Assembly: GCF_006539505.1 (NCBI RefSeq)
Contig: NZ_BJND01000002.1
Location: 1-64,000, forward strand
Length of the DNA stretch: 64,000 nt
Reading direction: 5' to 3'
From: Streptomyces spinoverrucosus
GTDB lineage: Bacteria; Actinomycetota; Actinomycetes; Streptomycetales; Streptomycetaceae
The position numbers and the translations under genes are program-made. The notes under the pieces were generated by a model. The model was not told where the DNA came from. It worked only from the letters and a program-made list of their open reading frames with translations, and did no database searches. Positions 23,657 through 32,753 of the stretch are shown piece by piece (within the stretch, counting starts at the first letter, position 1; every line of letters starts with the position of its first letter).

Positions 23657-23806
23657 ACAGTCGAGTGTGTCGAGGCCCGGCGGCAAGGTCACTGAGGTTA
23701 GCCAGCGAAGAGAACTGCGGTTAGCCCTACCCCTGGTTGGAACGCAGAGACTGGAAGGTCGCGTAGCGCCCGAGCGTTGTCCGGTCGAGACAGCGCAACG
23801 GCGCTG

Positions 23807-25756
23807 TCAACTGGAGCCGCTGGCCTCCGGGCGTGCCGTTCTCGTGCGCACCGTCAGTGGGTTGACGAAGTCGCCCTGGCCGGCGTTGTACTGCTTCTCG
23901 TGGAAGCGCTGGCCGGCGCCAGAGCCGTACATCCGGAAGAACCACTTGCTCTTCCACGCTTCCTTGGCCATGCCGAGGGCCATGTACTCCGCCTGTGCCT
24001 TCGCGCGCGTGACGTTCGCGAGTTCCTGGATCATCGTCACGATCCGGTCGCTCTCGAACGTGCCCTTGGGCGTCTTGCCCTCGCGGTTGAAGATCCAACC
24101 CGTGGTCGTCTTCCGGTACTCGGCGAGCAGTTTGCCCTCCAGCTCGTGCAGTGCCTTCTGCGCCTGCTGGTCGCGTGTGTAGTTCTCCAGCGTCACCCAG
24201 TCGTTGCCGTCGCGGCTGCGGGCGACGACTCCGGCGAAGTGGTAGTTCCAGACGTCCACGGCTCCCCGGTCCGTGGACGTCTCGCCCGCTGCGGCGGTCG
24301 CGTAGTCGATCTTGGCGTCGCTGCCGATCGACAGGGTGGCGAACGCCTCGCCCACCTCCGGCTGTACGTGATTGTTGACGCCCAACTCCCGTGCGGCACG
24401 GTCGGCTTCGTCGGGATGCTCGCGCAGCGCGGTCCCGTACTGCTGGGCCACGGAGGTGCCGGATCCGTCCGACCCGCTCCCGGTCGTCTCGCGAACCGAC
24501 TTCGCCACCCGCTCGGCGATTTCGGCGCCCTGGCGCTCGCTCCAGGGCACGGTCTCGGTGGCGGAGCTTCCCTGCAGCACGATCTCCATCGCGTGACTGC
24601 CGATCACCTTGCGCGCCACGTCGATGCACTGCACCTTGATCAGATCGGCAAACCCCGCGGCCCTGGCCCGCTCCTCCTCGCCGCTGAGCACGGGTGTGAT
24701 GCGCTCCAACTGCCCGCCAGCGGTGCGGATCGCTCCTCCGGACCGCACCAGGGTGTAGGCGCTGTTGCGGGCGGCCAGGTCCGCGACCGACTGCGTGAAC
24801 ACCTCCGAGGACGCGTAGAACTCCTTGGGCTCGCGCTCGGTGTCGTGGACGGCGAGCGTGCCGTCGTCCGAGATCAGCAGGGAGACGTCACCGGGATGGT
24901 GCCGGCGGACGTCCATGTGGTCGATCTCGTGGCCGATCAGATTGTTGGGTGACTTGCCCGGACGCAGCACGGCGTCGGGCGCCTGCGTCACAAAGTGGTC
25001 GACTCCCTGCTCTCCGCCCTCGACGTCCCGGCGCTCGCCCACCACACCGGTGAGGCCGCCGGGCGCGTACCGCTGCACGGCCGGGAGCCCGGCGGCTGCA
25101 CCACACACCAACGGCCCCTCGGAGGGCGTCCGTTGGACGTCCGGTGCCGGTCCAGCCATCACCCGGGACGCGTTCGCCTCGGCCGCCCGTTCGAACCGGT
25201 CCGCCGGGTCGCTGACGGCAAGCCCGTTGCCGTTGTCGGTGCCGGAGACGGGACCCTGCCGCTGCTGGATGACGTGCGTGAGTTCGTGGGCGAGGGTGTG
25301 CTTGTCCGCACCGCCGTCGCCGACGACGATGTGGCTGCCGGAGGTGTACGCGCGGGCCCCGATCTCCTTCGCGGAGGCACGGGCCGCGTGGTCGCTGTGG
25401 ATGCGCACGTCGGAGAAGTCGGCGCCGAGGCGGGCCTCCATCTCGCCGCGGAGGGTGTCGTCGAGCGGGCTGCCGGATCTGCGGAGTACGTCATGTACGG
25501 CGGACCGCTGCACGGCCCGCTGATGCCCGGGGTCCGGATTGTGATGCTGCTGCTCGTCATCGCTCCTGTGTCCGTGCCCGGCTCTGCGGAGCATCTGGAC
25601 GACGGCGGCGTTCCCCGCGCCGCGCTGCTGGGCGAGCAGCTCTGCCGGGGTCGCGGCGAGCGCCCGCGCGGACGACGAGGTGCTGGACGACTGAGGGGTA
25701 CGCCGCGGCTCCAACGGCTGCTTTTTCGGCGTGTCGTCTCGACGTTGGGCGTGCAT
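23807..25756 (-). CDS. DUF4157 (eCIS-core) protein with unknown C-terminal toxin-like region
   Basis: The 649-aa protein starts at ATG 25756 behind AAGGAG. Residues 1-90 are low complexity with a His-rich patch. Residues about 94-168 are the DUF4157 domain (DDTLRGEMEARLGADFSDVR, ARAYTSGSHIVVG) with the HELTH motif at 157-161. A long C-terminal part follows with a second HExxH-type sequence (NNLIGHEIDHMDVRRHH). It ends with the block FAGVVARSRDGNDWVTLENY, then WFFRMYGSGAGQRFHEKQYN, which recurs at the end of many DUF4157 proteins. DUF4157 is associated with cargo of extracellular contractile injection systems in actinobacteria. No sheath, tube or baseplate gene occurs in this window, so it would have to use one elsewhere. 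No signal peptide is present. Confidence 0.85.
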   Translation of the reverse strand: MHAQRRDDTPKKQPLEPRRTPQSSSTSSSARALAATPAELLAQQRGAGNAAVVQMLRRAGHGHRSDDEQQHHNPDPGHQRAVQRSAVHDVLRRSGSPLDDTLRGEMEARLGADFSDVRIHSDHAARASAKEIGARAYTSGSHIVVGDGGADKHTLAHELTHVIQQRQGPVSGTDNGNGLAVSDPADRFERAAEANASRVMAGPAPDVQRTPSEGPLVCGAAAGLPAVQRYAPGGLTGVVGERRDVEGGEQGVDHFVTQAPDAVLRPGKSPNNLIGHEIDHMDVRRHHPGDVSLLISDDGTLAVHDTEREPKEFYASSEVFTQSVADLAARNSAYTLVRSGGAIRTAGGQLERITPVLSGEEERARAAGFADLIKVQCIDVARKVIGSHAMEIVLQGSSATETVPWSERQGAEIAERVAKSVRETTGSGSDGSGTSVAQQYGTALREHPDEADRAARELGVNNHVQPEVGEAFATLSIGSDAKIDYATAAAGETSTDRGAVDVWNYHFAGVVARSRDGNDWVTLENYTRDQQAQKALHELEGKLLAEYRKTTTGWIFNREGKTPKGTFESDRIVTMIQELANVTRAKAQAEYMALGMAKEAWKSKWFFRMYGSGAGQRFHEKQYNAGQGDFVNPLTVRTRTARPEASGSS

Positions 25757-25957
25757 GAATCTCCTTGACGTCCGGGGAGCGCTCCAGCCACATGTACGGC
25801 GCCGTGGCCGACTGGGCCAGGGCTCTGAGGGCAGAGCAGGTGCACGGCACACCGCCCTTTCGTGCTGCGGGCCGTTCGGGGTCGGCCGACAATGGGCAGT
25901 GGGTCGCCTGTCCGCCCCGTCCACGACACCGCGACGCCGCCCGAGAGGAACGTGCCC

Positions 25958-26119
25958 ATGCGCGCTGAGTCTTCGCCGGACGCGCGGAGGGGGGCCTTCG
26001 ACCGGCTCGTCGTCTTGGCGGTGCGCCACCGGCTCGGCGGCACGGCGGTACGCCACCGGATCCTCGGCAGGGTGCCGCCGCCCGGCTCCCGCGCGCCACG
26101 TGGCGAGCGTGTGCCGTGA
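25958..26119 (+). CDS. Small basic protein coupled to the FUSC exporter gene (53 aa)
   Basis: ATG 25958 lies seven bases after GAGAGGAAC. The 53-residue peptide is Arg-rich (RAESSPDARRGAFDRLVVLA, then VRHRLGGTAVRHRILGRVPP). Its stop TGA (26117-26119) overlaps the GTG start of the FUSC gene, the arrangement expected for translational coupling. It may only be a leader for the exporter. No homologue comes to mind. Confidence 0.45.
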   Translation: MRAESSPDARRGAFDRLVVLAVRHRLGGTAVRHRILGRVPPPGSRAPRGERVP

Positions 26120-28302
26120 AGGGCGCAGCGCATCGGACCGAGATCCTGCACCGGTCGGTGCGGGTGACGCTCGCCGCGTCCGCGGGCTTCTATCCCTTCC
26201 TGTACGGCTTCCAGTCGCCGGTGCTGGCGCTGTACGCCCTGTTCGCGCCGATCGCCCTCGGTCTGCTGTCCTCGATCCCCGGGTCCGGGCGGCAGCGGGC
26301 GGAGGTGATGCTGAAGGCACTGCCGGTGGGCCTGGTGCTGGTGGCGCTGGGTACCGTGCTGGCGGTGGCGACCTGGGCGGCGGTGCTCGGGATGCTCGTC
26401 GTGGGCTTTCTCCTCGCCTTCGCGGCGATCGCGGGGCCGCGGCCGGCCGGGGCCGCGCCGGGACTGCAGCTCTTCTACATCCTGGCCTGCTTCCCGCCGT
26501 ACGAACCCCAGACCCTGTGGCTACGGCTGGCCGGGCTCGCCTTCGGCGTGGTGGTGCTGGCGCTGTGCGAGCTGTTCCTGCTGCCGCAGCCGCCGGGCCC
26601 GGCGTACCGGAAGACGCTCGCGGAGGCCCTGGTGACGGCGGGCGACACCGTCGCGGGGCGTATCCGCCTCTCCCCTGAAGCCCTGCGGGCCGCCGGCGCG
26701 CGGCTGCGGCTGTCCGAGACGCCGCCCGCCGAACGCCCAGCCGGACCGGGCCGTGCGGTCCGCGGTCTCTCCCAGGCGGGGTCCGCCACCCGCCGGCTGC
26801 TCGAACTGCTGGCCCATCTGACCGAGACCGGCGAACTACGCGAGCTCCTCCAGGACGACGCCGGTGGCAGGGCCCCTCTCGACACAGCCTCCCGGTCGCT
26901 GCTGCCGAGCTTGGCGTCCTTGTGCCACGAGACCGCCGCGGCCCTGCGGCAGGGCCGACCCGCCCCCGGCCCGCAGCGGATGGACGAGGTGATCGACGGC
27001 TTCCAGCGGATGCGCGTGCGGCAGGTGACGGGACCCGCCACCGAGGTTCCGCCGGTGTCGGTGCTGCGTCGGCAGGCGGCGCTGCTGGCCGTCGCCGAGT
27101 CGGTGCGGATCGTGGAGATCTCCGTGCGGGTCGCTCTCGACGGGCGGCGCACCCCGCCGATCGAGCCGCGGGAGCTGTTCTGGTACACGGAGGCTTCCAC
27201 CCCGCACCTGTGGGTGCGCCGGATCATCGGCAACATGACGCTCCGCTCGGTCCAGTTCCAGAACGCCCTACGGATCGCTCTGGCGCTCGCCGCCGCCCGG
27301 TTGGTCGCCGGTTCGCTCGATCTGGCCCACGGCTTCTGGGTGCTGCTGGCGGTGCTGACGCTGAGCCGGACCACCGTGGGGGCCACCTGGGCGGCCATCC
27401 GCCAGGCCGTCGCCGGCAATCTCGTGGGTGCCGTCGTGGCGGGCGCCCTGCTCATCGGCCTCGGCCGGCACACGGAGGCGTACGCCGCGATCCTGGCACC
27501 GGGCATGCTGTTCGCCTTCGCGCTCGGGCCGCTGCTCGGCATCGCCTGGGCGCAGGGACTGTTCACCCTCGTCGTGGCCACCGCGTTCGCCCAGATCGCC
27601 CCGTCGTCCTGGCGACTTGCCGAGGAGCGGATCGTGGATGTGGTGACCGGCAGTGCCATCGGTCTGCTGTGCGCGATGCTCGCCTGGCCGGCCGGTGCCC
27701 GGCGGGAGGTGCGCAGAACCATGGCGGGGCTGCTGCGGGAGTGCGGCCCCCTGATCCAGGGCACCGTCGCGGCGCTGACGGCCGTACCACCGGGCTCGGC
27801 CGCTCCCCCGCCGACGTTCCCCGCCCTGCACCGGCTGCGCCTCGCCGAGTCCGCCTACGCCCAGTTCCGCAGCGAACCGGCGGGCGGAGCGTCCGTTCGC
27901 GCCGACTGGCACGCCGTGCTCATCGCGGCCAACCAGATCCTGCTCGGCGCCCACTGGCTGCCCCGTGTCGACCTGCCCACCAGCGCCCTGCCCCAGGATG
28001 CCGCCGACCGGGCGCGGGGCGACGCGCGGGCGCTGGCGGAGACCACCGACCGGCTCGCCGCCCTGTGCGCCGGTGCCCGGCCGCAGCCGGACCGGACGCG
28101 GTCGGCCCCCTCGCGGGCCGCACAGCCGGACGGGACCCCGCTGCCCGCGTTGGTCGACCTCGACGAGTGGCTGCGCAGCCTCACCGCCCAGCTCACCCGT
28201 GTCGAGGCCCGGATGCCCGACCTGTCCGGCGGGGCGCGGCGCGGCACGACGGCCGCCGGCACCGCGGGCCCCGGGTCCGGCCCTGGCGGGCACGGAAGTT
28301 AG
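26116..28302 (+). CDS. FUSC-family membrane protein (aromatic acid exporter-like)
   Basis: The protein is 728 aa with two blocks of transmembrane helices. The first (about residues 25-155) includes ALYALFAPIALGLLSS and VLALCELFLLPQPP. A long cytoplasmic stretch is followed by the second block (about 395-525) with the FUSC signature region LAHGFWVLLAVLTLSRTTVG and ATWAAIRQAVAGNLVGAVVA. This is the fusaric-acid-resistance / aromatic-acid exporter (AaeB, YccS) architecture. Export of organic acids across the membrane is the family role; the substrate is unknown. It starts at a GTG coupled to a small upstream frame and is followed after 9 bp by the PP2C gene, so the two form an operon. Confidence 0.86.
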   Translation: MKGAAHRTEILHRSVRVTLAASAGFYPFLYGFQSPVLALYALFAPIALGLLSSIPGSGRQRAEVMLKALPVGLVLVALGTVLAVATWAAVLGMLVVGFLLAFAAIAGPRPAGAAPGLQLFYILACFPPYEPQTLWLRLAGLAFGVVVLALCELFLLPQPPGPAYRKTLAEALVTAGDTVAGRIRLSPEALRAAGARLRLSETPPAERPAGPGRAVRGLSQAGSATRRLLELLAHLTETGELRELLQDDAGGRAPLDTASRSLLPSLASLCHETAAALRQGRPAPGPQRMDEVIDGFQRMRVRQVTGPATEVPPVSVLRRQAALLAVAESVRIVEISVRVALDGRRTPPIEPRELFWYTEASTPHLWVRRIIGNMTLRSVQFQNALRIALALAAARLVAGSLDLAHGFWVLLAVLTLSRTTVGATWAAIRQAVAGNLVGAVVAGALLIGLGRHTEAYAAILAPGMLFAFALGPLLGIAWAQGLFTLVVATAFAQIAPSSWRLAEERIVDVVTGSAIGLLCAMLAWPAGARREVRRTMAGLLRECGPLIQGTVAALTAVPPGSAAPPPTFPALHRLRLAESAYAQFRSEPAGGASVRADWHAVLIAANQILLGAHWLPRVDLPTSALPQDAADRARGDARALAETTDRLAALCAGARPQPDRTRSAPSRAAQPDGTPLPALVDLDEWLRSLTAQLTRVEARMPDLSGGARRGTTAAGTAGPGSGPGGHGS

Positions 28303-28311
28303 GGGCGCGTC

Positions 28312-29472
28312 GTGTCCGGTCGGAACCTGCGCACCGCGCTGCGGCCGCCGTCCCCGCGCCGGGGGTGGGCGTGGTGGCTGCCGCTGATCGTGGTGGCCGT
28401 CGACGTGCTCGTGGAAGTACTCATCGGGGGCCGTGAGCCGGTGAGCTTCATGCTCGTCGCCGTACCGCCGCTGGCCGCTGCGACGCGCGGGCCGCGGGGC
28501 ACCGCGTTGTTCGCAGTGGTGTGCCTTGGACTGCAGATGTGGATGGCCGCCCGCCGTCCCGGCCACTTCGCCGAACAGCACCACATCGCCATCTACGCCG
28601 CCACGTTCCTCATCGGTGTCGCCGGCGTCGGGCTGTCCTGGCAGCGGGAGCGGACCCGGCAGCACCTCATCCGGGCCAATTCCGTCGCCGAGGCCATGCA
28701 GCGGACCCTGCTGCGGCCCGTGCCGCGCCGCCTCGGCCCGGTGCGTGCCGCCGGGTTCTACCAGGCCGGGGAGGGAGGCACGCTGGTCGGCGGGGATCTG
28801 TACGACGTGTGCGAGACGCCCTTCGGAGTTCGGGCGATCATCGGCGACGTCCGGGGCAAGGGGCTGGGCGCGGTCCAGACCGTCGCGGCCGTGCTGGGGA
28901 GCTTTCGGGTGTCGGCCCACGAGTGGCAGAGCCTGAGCAGCCTGGCTGACCGGCTGGAGCTCAGCATCGCCCGCAACAGCCCGGCCGCCGACGAAGGCGA
29001 CCCCGAGTTGTTCGTCACCGCACTGGTGCTGGAGTTCCCGCCGGAGGGCCGCGAGGTGCGCATCGTCGACCGCGGCCATCCCTCGCCGCTGGTGATCGGC
29101 CCGCAGGGCGCCCGTCGACTGATCACGGCGCCCGGGCTGCCCCTGGGCCTGGGGAAACTGGCGGCGCACGGGGACGACACGACGGTGCATCCGCTCGGGC
29201 CCGGGGAGGTCCTCGTGGTGTACACGGACGGGGTGAGCGAGGCACGCGACGCGGACGGCGTCTTCTATCCGGTCCTGGAGCGGCTGGCCGAACGGTTCCG
29301 CGGCGAGCACGCGCCGCGCCCGGAGACCGTCGTGTCGTTCGTGCGGACCGACGCGGAACGCTGGTCGGCCCGGTCGGACGACGACGACCGGGCTGTCCTC
29401 GCGCTTTCCGTGGACAGGACGGCGCCACCGCGCAAGGGCACCAGCCCCGCACGCCGCGTCCCGCATGGGTAG
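28312..29472 (+). CDS. Membrane PP2C (SpoIIE/RsbU-type) phosphatase
   Basis: The protein is 386 aa. Residues 1-115 hold several transmembrane segments (WWLPLIVVAVDVLVEVLIGG, HHIAIYAATFLIGVAGVGLS). Residues about 130-360 are a SpoIIE-type PP2C domain: SVAEAMQRTLLRPVPRR, AGEGGTLVGGDLYDV with the metal-binding Asp, GDVRGKGLGA, VDRGHPSPLVI, and VVYTDGVSEARDADG. These phosphatases act on anti-sigma-factor antagonists in partner-switching pathways. The GTG lies 9 bp after the FUSC stop. No RsbW- or RsbV-like partner is in this window. Confidence 0.88.
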   Translation: MSGRNLRTALRPPSPRRGWAWWLPLIVVAVDVLVEVLIGGREPVSFMLVAVPPLAAATRGPRGTALFAVVCLGLQMWMAARRPGHFAEQHHIAIYAATFLIGVAGVGLSWQRERTRQHLIRANSVAEAMQRTLLRPVPRRLGPVRAAGFYQAGEGGTLVGGDLYDVCETPFGVRAIIGDVRGKGLGAVQTVAAVLGSFRVSAHEWQSLSSLADRLELSIARNSPAADEGDPELFVTALVLEFPPEGREVRIVDRGHPSPLVIGPQGARRLITAPGLPLGLGKLAAHGDDTTVHPLGPGEVLVVYTDGVSEARDADGVFYPVLERLAERFRGEHAPRPETVVSFVRTDAERWSARSDDDDRAVLALSVDRTAPPRKGTSPARRVPHG

Positions 29473-29518
29473 GCTCGCCGCCCCCGGTGGTATCAGCAGC
29501 GCGCGCCCGTCGTACGTG

Positions 29519-30748
29519 TCAGGTCGTCGACAGGTCGATCGCGCGGTCTACGTCCTGGGGTCGCAGTACCTGCAGGATGCCCTCCAACAGGTAGTAGTCG
29601 GCGTAGGGCAGCGAGATCTCGATCCCGTCCTCGGCCGGTCGGTTGCGGGTGCAGCGCGCCACCACCGCCTCGCCCCGGGGCGACTTCCTGGTCAGGCAGG
29701 TCCGCGACAGCGCGGAGAGCAGTCGCAGCGCCACGTCCCGGTAGTGGGAACGGCCCGTTGCGGCGGCCAGATCGAGCAGTCCGCATGCCGTGATCGCACC
29801 GGCCGACGCGTCCTTGATGTCGTGGGGCTGCTGGGGCGCCCGGTAGTCCCAGACGGGGACGTGGTCCGCGGTCAATGCCTCGATCGCGAAGTCGGCGAGT
29901 GCGCGTGCGGTGGTCAGGAACTGTGCGTTGCCCGTGCGCCGGTACATGGTGGTGAACCCGTAGAGGCCCCATGCCTGCCCACGCGCCCAGCATGATGTGG
30001 CGCTGTAGCCCTGAACGGTGTTCGGGCCGATCGGTGCGCCGGTGGCCGCGTCGAAGTCGAAGACGTGCGGGGTCGAGCCGTCCGGGCGCGGAAAGACCCG
30101 CTGGGTCGTCGTGGCATGCTGCACGGCGATGTCCAGGTACTTCTCGTCGCCGGTCTGCCGAGTGGCGAAGGCGAGGAGATCGAGGTTCATCATCGTGTCG
30201 ATGATGACCCGGCCGGCGTTGTTCGGATCGTCCAGCGCTCCCCACGCGCGGATGAAGCGGCCTCGCGGGTTGTACCGCCGGATCAGCGAGTCGGCGGCCC
30301 TGATGGCGCCCGCCTGCCAGCTGTCGTCGCCCGTCAGACGCCAGGCGGTGACCCAGGACGGATAGAACAGGAAGCCGAGGTCGTGGGTGGTGGTGTCGTA
30401 CTGGCGAGGGGCGAGCCGTCGTGCCGAGTCGAGCGCCAGGGTGCGCAGTGCGTCGTCTCCGCTGTGCAGGTGCGCCATCCACAGCGTTCCCGGCCAGAAT
30501 CCGCCCACCCAGTCGCCGTTCTGGGAGTACACCCACTTCTCGAATTTCGTCCCGACGGGGAAGGCCCGCACGCCCGGCGCGACCGAGGCGATCTTCTCCA
30601 CCGCGTAGTCGGCCGCCGCGCGCAGTTCACGCAGGGTCGACGCCTCTGATCGGGCGTCGTCCTGGGCGGCGGCGGGCTGGACCGGGGCACCAACCGCGGC
30701 CGCCGTACCGACCGCCGTGGCAAGGACCGTACGCCGGGTAAGACTCAT
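29519..30748 (-). CDS. GH88-family glycoside hydrolase (unsaturated glucuronyl hydrolase-like), Tat-exported
   Basis: The ATG at 30748 lies seven bases after GGAGAAGGCAG and gives 409 aa. The N-terminus is a twin-arginine signal (LTRRTVLATAVG, cleavage near AAA-QDD). The mature domain is an alpha/alpha-barrel with GH88 features: GDWVGGFWPGTLWMAH, TTTHDLGFLFYPSW with a candidate catalytic Asp, RVIIDTMMNLDLL with the second Asp, and CWARGQAWGLYGFTTMYRRT. These enzymes release the unsaturated uronic acid left by polysaccharide lyases. That fits the two lyase-like neighbours. It lies 55 bp downstream of the pectate-lyase-like gene on the same strand and is probably co-transcribed. Confidence 0.9.
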   Translation of the reverse strand: MSLTRRTVLATAVGTAAAVGAPVQPAAAQDDARSEASTLRELRAAADYAVEKIASVAPGVRAFPVGTKFEKWVYSQNGDWVGGFWPGTLWMAHLHSGDDALRTLALDSARRLAPRQYDTTTHDLGFLFYPSWVTAWRLTGDDSWQAGAIRAADSLIRRYNPRGRFIRAWGALDDPNNAGRVIIDTMMNLDLLAFATRQTGDEKYLDIAVQHATTTQRVFPRPDGSTPHVFDFDAATGAPIGPNTVQGYSATSCWARGQAWGLYGFTTMYRRTGNAQFLTTARALADFAIEALTADHVPVWDYRAPQQPHDIKDASAGAITACGLLDLAAATGRSHYRDVALRLLSALSRTCLTRKSPRGEAVVARCTRNRPAEDGIEISLPYADYYLLEGILQVLRPQDVDRAIDLSTT

Positions 30749-30803
30749 GGCTGCCTTCTCCATCAACTGGGGGACGTTATGCATGTGCAGAGGCGGTCGT
30801 TCG

Positions 30804-32495
30804 TCAGTCGTCGCGCAGGTCCCGCTGTGCGCGGTACAGGTTGCGTGGGCGCACCGCGTCCGTGGTGCCGTACAGCTCCAGGCGGGAGCGCAGGTCGCCC
30901 GTGAAGTCGGGAACGTCGATCTGGTCGAACTCCGTGACGTGGTTGATGCCGACCGTGGCGGAACAGGGCGCCAGACCGTCGATCTTCATCAGCCCCGCGC
31001 GGCCGTTGGTGACCCGGATGTTCCAGTGGGTGAAGCGTGCGCCGAACAGCGGGCCTGCACTCGCGTCGCCGCCGTGGCGGCCGTTGTTGTTGACGGTGAT
31101 GTCGGTGCGGACATTGGCGAACGGCATGCCGCGATGGCTGTCGAAGGTGCCCATCTCCATGACGCCGCGCGACCACACGTTGTAGGAGGACAGGCCCTCG
31201 ACGTTGATGCCGTGCAGTTGTGTGGCGGACGGTGCGGGAACGGTGCGCTGCTCGATGGTGAAGTCCTCGACGAGGTTGTCGTGCGATCCCTCACGGCAGT
31301 AGTACGGGTGGTGGGAGCCGCGTCCCGTCACTCGTGTGCGGCGCAGGGTGCACGCCGAGGCGGCGACCAGGCCGAAGCCGTTGTCGACGTGGCGCACCGT
31401 CACGTCGTCGACCCAGCAGTCGTAGGCACACTGCAGGGCGACGCCGTTGTAGCCCTTGTCGAGCAGGTGCGGGGACTGGGGGGTTTCCACCGCCTCCAGG
31501 GTCAGGCCCTCGACGCCCGCCCCCGTGAGCGGGGTGACGAGAGTGGTCAGCTGCGGCTGCCACTCGGGGCGCACGTCGAGCGGAAGGGGGCGTTCGAGGG
31601 TGATGTCACGGCCGTGGACGCGGGTGACACGGACGGGCCACTCGTAGGGCACGTAGGAGGTCAGTTTCGTCTTGTCGTCCCAGTGGTACGCCTCCGGGCC
31701 GGGTCCGCCGCCCGCCATGTGTTCCAGCAGTGTGTGGTCGGCGTCGTCGGAGAGTCGGAGCAGGACCAGCGCGCCGGGGCGGAGCGGTGAGGGGTCGGTG
31801 ACCCGTACGGTCCAGGAGCCCTGCCGGGCGGATTCGACCGGGGTGAGGGTGCGCCACTCGTCCCGCCGGTTGCCGGTCCAGCCCTCGAAGGGCCACGCCC
31901 GCGCCCTGATCGCCGCCACCAGCGAGGCCCAACGGGCCTGCGGAGCCAGCCAGATGAGACCTCCCGCCCACGACCAGGACGACTTGTCGCCGCCGTACCG
32001 GGACCCGTAGACACCGATCAGATCGGTGAGGTTCCGTGTCGCGTACAGGGTGGTACGTCCGCTGCCGGCGCCCCGCAGTACGACGTTCGAGTGGCCGATG
32101 CGGATCAGGTCGTCGATGCGGAAAGTGCCGGACGGAAGGGTGACCGTGCCACCGCCGGCCCTCGCTGCGGCGGCGATGGCACGGTTGATCGCGGGAGCGC
32201 AGTCGGTCCTGCCGTCCGCCACCGCTCCGTAGTCGCGGACGTCGGCCACGACCGGGCGGCGGGGCAGGCGGGTTGCTCCCCCGCGGCAGCCCGCGCGACC
32301 GACGTAGGGGATCTGGCGGTGGGCGTAGGGATTGCGGAGGAATTCCCGCCAGAGGGTGGGGACTTGAGCTTGCTCGCCGGGGGCGGCCTCAGCCGTGCCT
32401 CCGGCCGCCACCAGCGCGGCACCGGCGAGCAGCCCGCGTCTGGTGATCCCTCTGACGGGGCGTGCGTCGCTCCCCCGGTCCTGGTCTGCCGTCAC
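30804..32495 (-). CDS. Right-handed beta-helix polysaccharide lyase / GH28-like, Tat-exported
   Basis: The GTG at 32495 follows GAAGGGAG and gives 563 aa with a twin-arginine signal (ITRRGLLAGAALVAAGG). The mature protein begins with the pectate-lyase-superfamily segment VADVRDYGAVADGRTDCAPA, then AINRAIAAAARAGGGTVTLP and SGTFRIDD. It continues as a right-handed beta-helix (VEGLTLEAVETPQSP, CWVDDVTVRHVDNGFGLVAA, NLVEDFTIEQRT, LHGINVEGLSSYNVWSRGVM). This fold covers polysaccharide lyases and GH28 enzymes; I cannot choose the substrate. The neighbouring GH88 and alginate-lyase-family genes point to a uronate-containing polysaccharide. Divergent from the alginate-lyase-family gene across 258 bp. 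Confidence 0.86.
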   Translation of the reverse strand: MTADQDRGSDARPVRGITRRGLLAGAALVAAGGTAEAAPGEQAQVPTLWREFLRNPYAHRQIPYVGRAGCRGGATRLPRRPVVADVRDYGAVADGRTDCAPAINRAIAAAARAGGGTVTLPSGTFRIDDLIRIGHSNVVLRGAGSGRTTLYATRNLTDLIGVYGSRYGGDKSSWSWAGGLIWLAPQARWASLVAAIRARAWPFEGWTGNRRDEWRTLTPVESARQGSWTVRVTDPSPLRPGALVLLRLSDDADHTLLEHMAGGGPGPEAYHWDDKTKLTSYVPYEWPVRVTRVHGRDITLERPLPLDVRPEWQPQLTTLVTPLTGAGVEGLTLEAVETPQSPHLLDKGYNGVALQCAYDCWVDDVTVRHVDNGFGLVAASACTLRRTRVTGRGSHHPYYCREGSHDNLVEDFTIEQRTVPAPSATQLHGINVEGLSSYNVWSRGVMEMGTFDSHRGMPFANVRTDITVNNNGRHGGDASAGPLFGARFTHWNIRVTNGRAGLMKIDGLAPCSATVGINHVTEFDQIDVPDFTGDLRSRLELYGTTDAVRPRNLYRAQRDLRDD

Positions 32496-32753
32496 GGGCC
32501 AACTCCCTTCGCGTGCTGGACTCCTGCACCGATTCACGTACATGAACAGCGGGTGCGCTGAGTCGCAGGTTAGGAAAGTTCCCTTACGAGCGAGCTATAA
32601 CGTGGACCTTCGGCTCGTACACGTCAACCCCGCAGACAGAACACGGGCTCAGATCCGGCTGTTCTGTACGGCCTGTTGCCTCGCACACCCTGCACCCCTA
32701 CGCTCGCACGGCCTTGAGCATGAATTGCGTTCATCCACATGAATGGAGGCGCG

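Noticed and set aside
23807..29472. A contractile injection system around the DUF4157 gene
   Set aside because: The neighbours are an exporter, a phosphatase and a serine hydrolase; no sheath, tube, baseplate or AAA ATPase gene was found.
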